A stretch of DNA of 11,090 bases from an uncultured Ruminococcus sp. (GTDB taxonomy: Bacteria; Bacillota; Clostridia; Oscillospirales; Ruminococcaceae): the NCBI GenBank assembly GCA_946188175.1, contig CAMHUJ010000019.1:1-11090 (forward strand). The letters run 5' to 3'. The notes beneath the pieces are model-generated. The model saw only the letters and a program-made list of their open reading frames with translations, was not told the origin of the DNA and did no database searches. The position numbers and the translations under genes were made by a program. Of this stretch, positions 1 to 7,400 are shown piece after piece (positions within the stretch are counted from its first letter, which is position 1; every line of letters starts with the position of its first letter).

Positions 1-272
1 CTCCGTGAGCGACATGCAGTCACGCAGCGCCTCAGTATCCATATGCGAAACCGTATCCGGCATATAGAAGCGGCGCATTGACGTACAGCCCTGAAACGCA
101 TTCGCTTCGACGGTCTCCATGCCCTGCGGCAGAATGACCTCCAGCAGCTGGCAGTCGCGGAAGGCATATTTTCCGATTGATTTCAGCGTGGTCGGCAGAT
201 AAATGCGCTGCAGGCTGCGGCAGCCGTTGAAGGCATAGGCACCGATCTCCGTCACGCCCTCCGGAAGCAAGC
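1..272 (-). pseudogene. Frame-shifted continuation of the LRR gene, running off the window
   Basis: In the frame shifted relative to the upstream ORF, this stretch encodes about 90 further residues of typical LRR_5 repeats, for example LLPEGVTEIGAYAFNGC and LKSIGKYAFRDC. It is open to the left edge, so the 3' end of the gene lies outside. Aligning the unit that spans the junction to the 23-residue period suggests 11 nt are missing between 261 and 275, between two CTT triplets on the coding strand. It has no start site of its own. It is either the decayed end of the gene at 32-1201 or the same intact gene with an assembly error. Confidence 0.75.
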
Positions 273-1201
273 TGACGGTTCTGCTCAAACGCATGATTGC
301 CGATACGGATCACGCCCTGCGGAATCATGATATCCCGCACATTATACTCTTGCGTATATTTCTTGAGAATGCCGTACTCGATGAAGAATGCCGGATTGCA
401 TCCGCGCAGGAGATTCGCTTCTCTCTCGGTATAGCACATAATCCCGTGCGTCAGCGCGTACTGATGTGCAACGCTGCCGGTGACGGTGGTAATCGTCTGA
501 ATATGGTGATCGCTGCCGAATGCAAACGGGTGCAGCTTCGTCACGGAAGGCGGAATGATGATCGTTTTCAGCTCCGTGCAGCCTGCAAAGGCATCCTCGG
601 CGATTTCGGTTACGGTATCGGGGATATAGACCGTTGTCAGCGACGCGCAGCATGCAAATGCCTCGCGCCCGATTGTTTTCAGTCCCTTGTTCAGGTTGAT
701 CGTCGTCAGCGACGCGCATGCATAGAACGCGCGGTTGTCAATATGCTTGACGCCCGCCGGAACAACGACCTCCTCCAGCCGCGAACAGCCGGAAAACGTG
801 CCGCGCGCAATCGCCTCAACCCTGCTTGAGATTTTGACTGACCGCAGACCGCTGCAATTACAGAATGCCCATGCGCCGATTGTCTCGCAGGTTTCCGGAA
901 TGACGACACTTTTCAGCACATGGCAGCCGTCAAATGCATTGGTGCCGATCTCGCGCAGACCGCCGGAAAAATCGACTGTCTGGAGTTCAGCGCACAACGC
1001 AAACGCACGCTCGCCGATGGTAATGACATTCGGCGGAATCAGCACACGGCTCACATCACTCATGGAAAAAGCCTCATCCGCAATCGACGTCACATTCTTC
1101 GGCAGGCTGAGCGATTCATCCTGTTTCCGGATGCCCAGCCTTTCAAGCGCGCCCGCGCCCTCATATTTCAGCAAAACGCCGTTTTTAATTTTGAACCCCA
1201 T
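32..1201 (-). CDS. BspA-type leucine-rich-repeat protein, frameshifted
   Basis: The first 310 or so residues are an array of about 23-residue leucine-rich repeats of the BspA/LRR_5 type, seen as recurring IG..AF..C..L..V.IP..V units. The family typically mediates surface or protein-protein contacts. There are two modules. Each opens with a header of the type F.I..G.L.KY: residues 3-13 (FKIKNGVLLKY) and about 273-283 (FFIEYGILKKY), with a GSVAHQYA module end between them. No signal peptide or membrane segment is visible, so its location is uncertain. The start at 1201 is supported by AGGAGG at 1209-1214 with 7-nt spacing. After HAFEQNR (about residue 310) the reading frame leaves the repeat and runs through nonsense to a stop at 32-34. 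The true repeat continues in another frame (separate entry). This is therefore a broken gene or a sequence error. A 14-bp repeat at 636-649 and 705-718 reflects adjacent LRR units. Confidence 0.85.
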   Translation of the reverse strand: MGFKIKNGVLLKYEGAGALERLGIRKQDESLSLPKNVTSIADEAFSMSDVSRVLIPPNVITIGERAFALCAELQTVDFSGGLREIGTNAFDGCHVLKSVVIPETCETIGAWAFCNCSGLRSVKISSRVEAIARGTFSGCSRLEEVVVPAGVKHIDNRAFYACASLTTINLNKGLKTIGREAFACCASLTTVYIPDTVTEIAEDAFAGCTELKTIIIPPSVTKLHPFAFGSDHHIQTITTVTGSVAHQYALTHGIMCYTEREANLLRGCNPAFFIEYGILKKYTQEYNVRDIMIPQGVIRIGNHAFEQNRQLASGGRDGDRCLCLQRLPQPAAHLSADHAEINRKICLPRLPAAGGHSAAGHGDRRSECVSGLYVNAPLLYAGYGFAYGY

Positions 1202-1272
1202 GTTTGCGCCTCCTGAAATTGACGGTTTCGGACAATACGGACAGATGCATACCTATCCCTTGCATCTTATTT

Positions 1273-1301
1273 ATTATACCATAGATTTGCATAGTTTTCA
1301 A
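1273..1301 (-). promoter_or_regulatory. Sigma-A promoter of the LRR gene
   Basis: On the minus strand TTGAAA (1296-1301) is followed after 17 bp by TATAAT (1273-1278). This predicts a start near 1266 and a leader of about 65 nt ahead of the ATG at 1201. Confidence 0.75.
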
Positions 1302-1348
1302 GCAGAAACAACGCTCCTGACTGTAGAATTATTCCTCTCGCTTTTAGG

Positions 1349-1371
1349 CAATTTGCACACAATACAAATTG
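1349..1371. repeat. Inverted repeat CAATTTG-N9-CAAATTG upstream of the LRR promoter
   Basis: Perfect 7-bp arms at 1349-1355 and 1365-1371, centred about 60 bp upstream of the LRR promoter -35. It could be a regulator site or chance in AT-rich DNA. The rest of 1302-1400 shows no gene. Confidence 0.35.
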
Positions 1372-1403
1372 AACCTGTGCACGTTTGCCGTATAAATCCC
1401 GAT

Positions 1404-1437
1404 AAAAAGCGCACGACAGCGTAACTATCATGCGCTT
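1404..1437 (-). terminator. Second terminator hairpin after the solute-binding protein gene
   Basis: On the minus strand the 7-bp stem AAGCGCA/TGCGCTT (1431-1437 with 1407-1413) closes an inner GATAG/CTGTC stem with one mismatch. It runs directly into a U5 tract (1404-1408). Confidence 0.65.
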
Positions 1438-1447
1438 CCGGGCAGCG

Positions 1448-1478
1448 CAAAGCCCGACACTGCATGCATCGGGCTTTG
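1448..1478 (-). terminator. First terminator hairpin after the solute-binding protein gene
   Basis: A perfect 10-bp stem (1448-1457 with 1469-1478) with an 11-nt loop starts 26 nt past the stop codon at 1505. The U tract is short (CTTTG), so full termination probably relies on the tandem hairpin that follows at 1404-1437. Confidence 0.65.
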
Positions 1479-1504
1479 GTAAAATTGTGAATAAATGCAT
1501 GAAA

Positions 1505-2881
1505 TCAGCCGTTCGCATCCGCGAGATATGCATCAATCGCAGAGTTGATCACGCCGACGGATTCGCTCCACTGGGTCTGACCCTTCGATGCAGCGCGGAT
1601 ACCGTTCTCGTTGGAATCGAGGATATCCTTGACATCGTTGGAAACAGCGGTGTAGAAGTCGTAGTGCGGATTTGCCTTTGCCATTTCGTGGCACTTGTGC
1701 AGCATATTGACCATTTCATCGGTCCAGCCGTAGTCCTTGTAGAGCTGCTCGGTTGCGATTGCGTTTGCACGCTCGTTCGTGATCGTCACGCGCTTGCAGG
1801 CTGCAAACTTTGCAACGCCTTCCGGATTCTTGCCGCCCTTGACCATGACATAGCCGTCGAGGCCGCAGGGGATGTAATACTCGGAAGCATTCGGGTCCTT
1901 CGGCATCGGAACAAACATTGCGTTCTCGCCGAAGTCTTTTTTCCATGTGTCGTTATAGAGTGCCCATGCGCCGCACGGATAGTAGAGCGTCTTGCCCTCG
2001 CCGATGTAATTCGGCATTGCAGTCCAGCCGTAATCGCCGACGCCGATTGCGACGCAGTTCGTGGTGCCGAGCTCGAACATCCAGTTCTGGAGGCGCTCGA
2101 TTGCAGGATCCTTGAGGTTATTGACGAGCTTGCCGTCCTTGAGACCGATATACGGCACGCCGCAGGTTGCGGAGAGACCCGCCTCAAACCACCAGCCGTC
2201 AATACCGAACTGACCGTTCTCCGGATCGACGAACTGCTGGAGCGAATCCTGAAATGCCTTCCAGTCCCACTTGCCCTCCTCAAAGAGCTTTGCAGGGTCC
2301 TTCAAGCCGTTTTCCTCCATGGTATCGCGGTTATAGATCACGACGCAGTTATCGCCGGTGACATCATTGACGATGATATAGTGCTTGCCCTTCCACTGGA
2401 ACAGGTCCATTTCATCCTTCATATCGGCAAACAGCGGATCGCTGAAATCAATATAATCGTCAATCGGGACGAACATTTCCTTGATCGCGCCCTTCGGGAT
2501 GCAGTCGAGATCGCTTGCCGGGAAGAAGTCGATGCCCTCGTCGCCGTTGATCGCATTTGCCAGCGAATCAAAGCGCGAATTCCAGTCTACGGCATGATAC
2601 TCGATCTCGCCCTGATAGCGGTCGTGGAAGATTTCCAGCTCAATCGGCGTGGATTTGCCGGTGCCGTCCGGATTGATGTCCCAGTTTGCCATCCACTTGA
2701 CGGTTTTATTTGTAAGCTCACCTTTCAGACGCGCATCGCTCGCAGCGATCTGTCCGACCTCCTCCGCAGTCGCGGAGTCCAGCGGCTTTTCATATTTGGA
2801 TTCTTCGCCGCAGCCGGCGAGCATGCCGCAGGTCATGGAAGCAAGCAGCATTGCAGCGACTGCAAGTCTTGTTTTTCTCAT
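1505..2881 (-). CDS. ABC-type extracellular solute-binding lipoprotein (family 1-like)
   Basis: 458 residues. A lysine/arginine-rich N-terminus (MRKTR), a hydrophobic stretch and the lipobox LAGC with Cys24 mark a lipoprotein anchored outside the membrane. The mature part resembles sugar-type family 1 binding proteins, with features such as KWDWKAF and a C-terminal region rich in charged helices; this family assignment is by look, not by search. It should capture a sugar or similar solute for an ABC importer. The ATG at 2881 is chosen because AGGAGG lies at 2891-2896 with 9-nt spacing; a GTG seven codons upstream overlaps that site and is unlikely. No permease or ATPase gene is adjacent, and the gene has its own promoter and terminators, so it is an orphan that must work with a transporter encoded elsewhere or act as a sensor partner. 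The ligand cannot be read from the sequence. Confidence 0.85.
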   Translation of the reverse strand: MRKTRLAVAAMLLASMTCGMLAGCGEESKYEKPLDSATAEEVGQIAASDARLKGELTNKTVKWMANWDINPDGTGKSTPIELEIFHDRYQGEIEYHAVDWNSRFDSLANAINGDEGIDFFPASDLDCIPKGAIKEMFVPIDDYIDFSDPLFADMKDEMDLFQWKGKHYIIVNDVTGDNCVVIYNRDTMEENGLKDPAKLFEEGKWDWKAFQDSLQQFVDPENGQFGIDGWWFEAGLSATCGVPYIGLKDGKLVNNLKDPAIERLQNWMFELGTTNCVAIGVGDYGWTAMPNYIGEGKTLYYPCGAWALYNDTWKKDFGENAMFVPMPKDPNASEYYIPCGLDGYVMVKGGKNPEGVAKFAACKRVTITNERANAIATEQLYKDYGWTDEMVNMLHKCHEMAKANPHYDFYTAVSNDVKDILDSNENGIRAASKGQTQWSESVGVINSAIDAYLADANG

Positions 2882-2974
2882 CTTATGGTTCCTCCTGTAC
2901 ACAAAATAGTAATCCCCGATTTTTCATATCGGATTTCTCATGTTTCTCGGCATATGCATATTATGCCCGATATC

Positions 2975-3003
2975 ATTTTAGCATATTTTGCGCAAGATGT
3001 CAA
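2975..3003 (-). promoter_or_regulatory. Sigma-A promoter of the solute-binding protein gene
   Basis: TTGACA (2998-3003), 17-bp spacer, TAAAAT (2975-2980) on the minus strand. The predicted start is near 2968, giving a leader of about 87 nt. A dyad GGCATA-N7-TATGCC (2949-2967) begins right at the predicted start and could be a 5' hairpin or an operator. The upstream DNA (3040-3070) is AT-rich. No gene is visible between 3004 and 3146. Confidence 0.8.
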
Positions 3004-3146
3004 CAAACATTTTTGCAAAACCGCCGCCAAGCGCGCGGTATATTTTCGTAAATCTATACAAATATTAAGTGCAATTTGGTGAAGCGTAACTGTTTTGTGA
3101 ACAATCCGTAATCTCTCCGGCACAATCGCACAGTGCGCCGCCGGAT

Positions 3147-3185
3147 AAAAAAACAGCATATCCGGATTATTTGCCGGATATGCTG
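3147..3185 (-). terminator. Rho-independent terminator of the PHP-like gene
   Basis: A perfect 12-bp stem CAGCATATCCGG/CCGGATATGCTG (3174-3185 with 3154-3165) with an 8-nt loop is followed on the minus strand by U7 (3147-3153). It lies 30 nt past the stop at 3216. A second nested hairpin without a U tract follows (3116-3145: TCCGGC/GCCGGA around CGCAC/GTGCG). Confidence 0.9.
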
Positions 3186-3215
3186 CGGTCTGACCGTATT
3201 TATATGGTATGCCGG

Positions 3216-3941
3216 TTACTCCAGAAATGCCGAGGGCTCCGCGTTCGAGAGCAGCATACCGGCATTGTTCTTGATCCGGCGGTAAAGCTGTGCGGGCAGG
3301 CTGCGCTGGATAATCCGCATCGCCTCGACAAAGCGCAGCGGCTCGCCGAAATCGCGCGCACCGGTCGCCAGAAAATGCGCATGCTGGTTCGCAAGCAGAT
3401 AGAGCGACAGCTTGCGGTAATCCTGCCGCAGCACGCCGCTGACCGAAATTTGCAGCAGAATGCCTGCCTTGCGCAGCGCAATCAGCTCCTCGGGCGACAG
3501 CACCTCAAAGCTGCGGTCGATATCGGCAGCAACCGGACAAAGTCCGCTGACAATCCGCAGACGGGAAATCTCCTCGCAAAACGCCTCCGTCAGCGGCTCG
3601 CGCGGCAGATCGACCAGAATAAAATCCGAATCACCGAGTGCAAACTGCTTCAGGTCGCGCGGATACGCCGTGCAGTAGCCGAAGGGCAGAACCGCACCGC
3701 CGACAATCCGGATCGGCTGCGCTTCCTCGCTGATCGCGGCGATCTTTTCATTGCGCAGCTTCAGAAAATCCTGCGGTGTGCAGGCTTCCGGCTGAAAATA
3801 CGGCGCAGCAACGATCATTTTCATATTGCTGTCGCGGAATTCCGCAAGCCGCTTCGCAGATTCCGCCTCTGTCAGAATCCGTCCGTCCGTATCGGACATG
3901 CCGGGCAGCAGAGCGGCATTCATATCAACGTAATAATTCAT
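3216..3941 (-). CDS. CpsB/YwqE-like PHP phosphatase homologue lacking metal ligands
   Basis: 241 residues, close to the usual length of CpsB/YwqE PHP-type tyrosine phosphatases, which dephosphorylate capsule/exopolysaccharide kinases. The fold landmarks are present in order, but the catalytic residues are replaced. The N-terminal D-x-H-x-H-x-LPG motif reads DMNAALLPG (His to Asn8 and Ala10). The A-T-P-H motif reads AAPY (Tyr48). The P-G-x-E motif reads GGAV (Val84). The A-H-P-E-R motif reads ADIDR (Asp140). The A-S-D-A-H motif reads ATGAR (Gly194, Arg196). No signal peptide is seen, so it is probably cytoplasmic. I infer a non-catalytic regulator or adaptor. The start at 3941 matches the family N-terminus; a GTG at 3983 would add 14 residues but has no ribosome site. 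It is divergent from the c-di-GMP protein gene, and its own promoter and terminator are clear. The family match is from memory of motifs. Confidence 0.7.
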   Translation of the reverse strand: MNYYVDMNAALLPGMSDTDGRILTEAESAKRLAEFRDSNMKMIVAAPYFQPEACTPQDFLKLRNEKIAAISEEAQPIRIVGGAVLPFGYCTAYPRDLKQFALGDSDFILVDLPREPLTEAFCEEISRLRIVSGLCPVAADIDRSFEVLSPEELIALRKAGILLQISVSGVLRQDYRKLSLYLLANQHAHFLATGARDFGEPLRFVEAMRIIQRSLPAQLYRRIKNNAGMLLSNAEPSAFLE

Positions 3942-3973
3942 TCTGCATTGCGCTGTTGCAGCGCGAACCTCCT
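3942..3973 (-). promoter_or_regulatory. Ribosome site with a hairpin inserted before the start codon
   Basis: GAGAGGAGG (AGGAGG at 3968-3973) lies 26 nt from the ATG at 3941, too far for ordinary initiation. Between them sits GCGCTG-CAA-CAGCGC (3950-3964), a 6-bp GC-rich stem with a triloop. If folded, the remaining distance is 11 nt (3 + 8), which is workable. A matching triloop hairpin GCGGCA-GUC-UGCCGC (3985-3999) lies just upstream of the ribosome site. Confidence 0.55.
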
Positions 3974-4167
3974 CTCGTGTCACAGCGGCAGACTGCCGCA
4001 GCTGTTCTCAATCCAATGTGATGCAATTCCGGAAATGTTGCTGATTCAAGGTTTGTGATCTGTGCCGGGATCATATCATGCCTGTGTCATGAGGAATGCG
4101 GTCGGTATCAAAGCCTTCAAAAAAAGGATGCAGAAGCAGCCGCTTTGACAGCAGATACTTCTTCCCT
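3942..4167 (-). other. Long structured 5' leader of the PHP-like gene
   Basis: From the predicted transcription start near 4167 to the ATG at 3941 is about 226 nt without a convincing ORF. Hairpins seen on the minus strand: UCAAAGC/GCUUUGA extended by CUUC/GAAG with a 5-nt bulge (4108-4148); UCAUG-N7-CAUGA (4076-4092); UGAUC-N8-GAUCA (4056-4073); GCGGCA-GUC-UGCCGC (3985-3999); and the hairpin at the ribosome site (3950-3964). No known riboswitch consensus was recognised. It may be a cis-regulatory RNA, or part of it may be untranslated filler. Confidence 0.45.
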
Positions 4168-4173
4168 ATTATT

Positions 4174-4202
4174 ATTGTATCACAAATCATTTCAAATGTC
4201 AA
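4174..4202 (-). promoter_or_regulatory. Sigma-A promoter of the PHP-like gene
   Basis: TTGACA (4197-4202), 17-bp spacer, TACAAT (4174-4179) on the minus strand; predicted start near 4167. The hexamers and spacing are identical to those of the divergent plus-strand promoter at 4342-4370. Confidence 0.8.
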
Positions 4203-4211
4203 TCATTTGTG
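4181..4211. repeat. 31-bp dyad overlapping the PHP-like gene promoter (candidate operator)
   Basis: Arms CACAAATCATT (4181-4191) and, on the other strand, CACAAATGATT (4211-4201) match at 10 of 11 positions around a 9-bp centre that carries a further CAAATG. The dyad covers the spacer and -35 of the minus promoter, the classic position for a repressor. The regulator is unknown. Confidence 0.5.
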
Positions 4212-4219
4212 GATAATAT

Positions 4220-4256
4220 ATGAACGCTAATGAACGAATTATGAACAAAAATGAAG
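4220..4256. repeat. Four helically phased ATGAA[C/G] direct repeats
   Basis: ATGAACG at 4220 and 4230, ATGAAC at 4241 and ATGAAG at 4251, so 10, 11 and 10 bp apart, on one face of the helix. They lie 18-54 bp upstream of the minus promoter -35 and about 86 bp upstream of the plus promoter -35. The arrangement suggests an activator or response-regulator array. Confidence 0.5.
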
Positions 4257-4307
4257 CGCGTTTCTCGTGCAACATGACGAATTCTCGGCATTTTCCACGC
4301 AGAACCT

Positions 4308-4330
4308 CAAAAAAACGCTCCGGTTTTTTG
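4308..4330. repeat. A7/T6 inverted repeat just upstream of the c-di-GMP gene promoter
   Basis: CAAAAAAAC (4308-4316) and GTTTTTTG (4323-4330) flank a 6-bp centre and end 11 bp before the -35. A weak AT stem like this is more likely an A-tract/UP-type or bent-DNA element than a terminator. Confidence 0.35.
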
Positions 4331-4341
4331 TGCAGTTCTTA

Positions 4342-4370
4342 TTGACAAACTGTCGAAATTGTGTTACAAT
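4342..4370 (+). promoter_or_regulatory. Sigma-A promoter of the c-di-GMP protein and plsY
   Basis: TTGACA (4342-4347), 17-bp spacer, TACAAT (4365-4370). The predicted start is near 4377, with a leader of about 53 nt and a ribosome site GGGAGGG near 4418-4424 before the ATG at 4430. A small dyad ATTGT-GTT-ACAAT (4358-4370) covers the -10. Confidence 0.85.
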
Positions 4371-4382
4371 AACAATAATTAA

Positions 4383-4399
4383 ATGTATGCGTATTACAT
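4383..4399. promoter_or_regulatory. Small dyad just after the transcription start (candidate operator)
   Basis: ATGTA-N7-TACAT lies at about +6 to +22 of the predicted transcript of the c-di-GMP protein gene, a position where a bound repressor would block initiation. The arms are short, so it may be chance. Confidence 0.25.
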
Positions 4400-4429
4400 A
4401 TAAACTCTGACTGTGAAGGGAGGGATTCG

Positions 4430-7400
4430 ATGCTGAATAACCGTCTGGTTTTTGCGCTCTGCACTTCGCGGATTCACAATCCGGAGGTGCTTGAAAGCGT
4501 CAATAAATTTGCAGATGAGGCACACCGGCGCGGCTATGCCGTTCTGGTGTTCAATTCCAGTCTCGACCAGAGCCCGAACAGCCTGCACGAGCAGAGCTGC
4601 TACAGCGTATTCGACCTGATCCCGTTACAGATCGTCGATATGATCGTGATTATGAGCGAAGCAATCGCAAACCGCGTCGTGACAAATACGATTGCCGCGA
4701 TTGCAAAGGAGCACCGCATTCCGATTCTGTCCTATGACGGCAAAATGGACGGCGTTCCCTCGCTGTACTCCTACTCCACTCAGGCATTCAGCGCCCTGCT
4801 GGACCATGTCTTCGGCGAGCATCAGTGCAAGCGCGTGAATCTGATGACCGGCATCCGCGGCAATTACGGCTCCGAGTGCATGGTCATGGCTTACAGCGAA
4901 GCACTGCGGAAATATAATCTCCCGTTTGAGGAGGAGCGCGTCGGCTACGGCAATTACTGGGAAGTTCCCGCGAAGGAAGCCGCCGAGCGCTTTCTTGCCC
5001 ATGATACGCCCGATGCGATTGTCTGCGTCAATGACGAAATGGCAATCGCGGTCTGTGCCGTGCTGCACAGCCACGGTCTGCGCGTGCCGGAGGATGTCAT
5101 CGTCACCGGCTCGGACGGCATCATCAAAGAACGCTTCCACAGTCCGCGCCTGACAACCTGCATCAAGGATTATGACCGGCTCTGTGCCGCATTCTTTGAT
5201 ACGGCAGAGCTGATTCTCGACGGTGAGGATGTCAGCCTTGATACCGAGATCAAGCCGCTGCTCCGGATTTCCGAATCCTGCGGCTGCTTCGTCACCGAGC
5301 AGCGTGACCAGAATCAGGCGATCCATGATCTCTATGACCGGCTGCAAATCAGCATGGCACAGGAATCCGAGGAGCACTGGCTGCTCGGCTCCATGCTCGA
5401 GCGTCAGCAGCCGACCGTCATTGATTTTCTCGATGTCATTTCCGGATGCATTCCGGAAAATTCCTATCTCTGCCTGCGCGATTCCCTCAGCGTCGATCTG
5501 ACCGCAAGCAGCCTGCAGCAGTTTGCCGATTCGACCGAGCTGATGAGCGCCGTCATGCACAGACGCAAGGAAAAGCAGTTTGCGATCATCCAGCGTGCCG
5601 TGCTGATCCCCGGCATGGATGATATTCTCGCTTCCGGCAGAACGATCCTGTTCAATTCGATCTATATGCAGGATGAGGTCTACGGCTACTACGCCTACTA
5701 CGGCGAAGACCTCGATGAGGAGAGCTTCAAGCTCCCGAAGTTTATCCATATGGCAGGCAATGTCATCGGCTCCTGCCTTGCTACCTCCAGATTACAGGCG
5801 ATGAACGAGCGGCTCGTTGCGGCGCGCGTCCGCGATTCGCTGACCGGCATGCTGAATCTGCACGGCGCCCTGAAGGCACTGACCGACCGGATTCATAACG
5901 AAAAGCATGACGACGAGCGGCTGATCATGATCGTCATCGGGCTGAACCGCCTGCGCCAGATCAACAGTATCTTCGGCAGAGCGGAAGGCGATCAGGCATT
6001 GCTGAGCCTTGCAAACGCGATCACCGACAGCATCGACAGCGATGTTACGGCGGCGCGCATCGGCGGCGACGAATTCATGATCGCGTTCTTTGAGTCCGAT
6101 ATTCAGATAAATACCTCCGAGGCGCTGATCGGTGTGCTGAAAAAGCGCATGCAGAGCTATAATCAGGTGTCCGGCAAGAGCTATACCATGGAGATTTCGT
6201 TCGGCAGAGTCAGCTCCGATCTCAGCAGCACACTCTCGCTCGAGGCGCTGCTCGCCGAAGCGGTCACGATGAAGGATGCACAGCGCCAGAGCGGCAGTGA
6301 AGCACCGGAAAAGCCCTCGCTGACCGATGCCGAGGCTGCACAAATGGAGCGCGTGCTGAACGAAAACCTGCTCTCCTACTGCTTCCAGCCGATCGTCAAT
6401 GCAAAGACGGGTCAGATTTTCGCCTATGAGGCGCTGATGCGTACCGCGGGCGGCATGAAAATCGCGCCGCTGACGCTCCTGACCTATGCAACCCAGTCGG
6501 GCAGACTCTATGAAGTCGAATGGCTGACCTATAACAATGTTTTGAAATATATTGCTGCAAATCGGGAAAAATTTGCGGATAAACGTATCTTTGTCAACAG
6601 CATCCCCGGGCATTTCCTCAATGAAACAGACTTCTTAAAGCTCCGCGAGCAGTACAGCGCAATCCTGCCGCAGCTTGTCGTCGAATTCACCGAGCAGGCG
6701 GAAACCGAGGGCGAGGAGCTCAGCATGATTCAGGCGCGCTGCGCACGGAATCATATGGCAATCGCCGTCGATGATTACGGCACGGGATATTCCAATATCT
6801 CGAATCTGCTGCGGTATTCGCCGAACTACGTCAAGATCGACCGAAGCCTGATCTCCAGCATCCATGAGGAGCCCAAGAAGCAGCATTTCGTCACGAATAT
6901 CATTGAATTCGCACACGCAAACGGCTTTATGGCGCTTGCCGAGGGCGTGGAAACCGTCGAGGAGCTGCGCGCCGTGATCCGGTTCGGCATAGACCTTATT
7001 CAGGGCAATTTCACATCCGTTCCGAATGAACTGCCGGTTCCGGCAATCCCGACGCACATCGAAGCCATGATCGCAAAATTCAGCGCGAGCGCCGAAAAGC
7101 AGATCATGCAGAAGACCTATATGCTCAGCGACGGCGAGGATATGGTGCATCTGCCGCGGCTCGATGCGGAACACTTTACCGATCTCTTTATCGCACAGCC
7201 CTTCATCGAAATCATCGGCGATTTCCATGAGACAAGCGGCGTGCATATCAAGGTCAAGGATGACACCGACTGCCATATCATTCTGCGCGACGTGCACTTC
7301 AACCTGCCGCAGCAGATCGTCGCACCGGCAATCATGCTCGGCAAAAATTCCAATGTCACCGTGGAATTTCAGGGCGATAACCGTATGGATAACGGCGGCA

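Noticed and set aside
735..1424. Plus-strand frame of 229 codons antisense to the LRR gene
   Set aside because: Low-complexity shadow of the repeat gene; no ribosome site or domain.
2879..2902. Alternative GTG start for the lipoprotein, seven codons upstream
   Set aside because: The GTG overlaps the AGGAGG that serves the ATG at 2881, and the lipoprotein signal begins naturally at MRKTR.
1430..3082. Open reading frame of 550 codons on the plus strand, antisense to the solute-binding protein gene
   Set aside because: It is a mirror of the lipoprotein gene's codon pattern, has no ribosome site, is rich in Cys/His/Arg with no recognisable domain, and crosses the consensus promoter and terminators of the real gene.
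3942..4167. c-di-GMP (GEMM) riboswitch in the leader of the PHP-like gene
   Set aside because: Considered because of the adjacent c-di-GMP gene, but the conserved aptamer core was not found on either strand.
4308..4330. Rho-independent terminator upstream of the c-di-GMP gene
   Set aside because: The stem is only A-T pairs closed by G-C ends, and no transcript from an upstream plus-strand gene needs ending there; a promoter-associated A-tract element is more likely.
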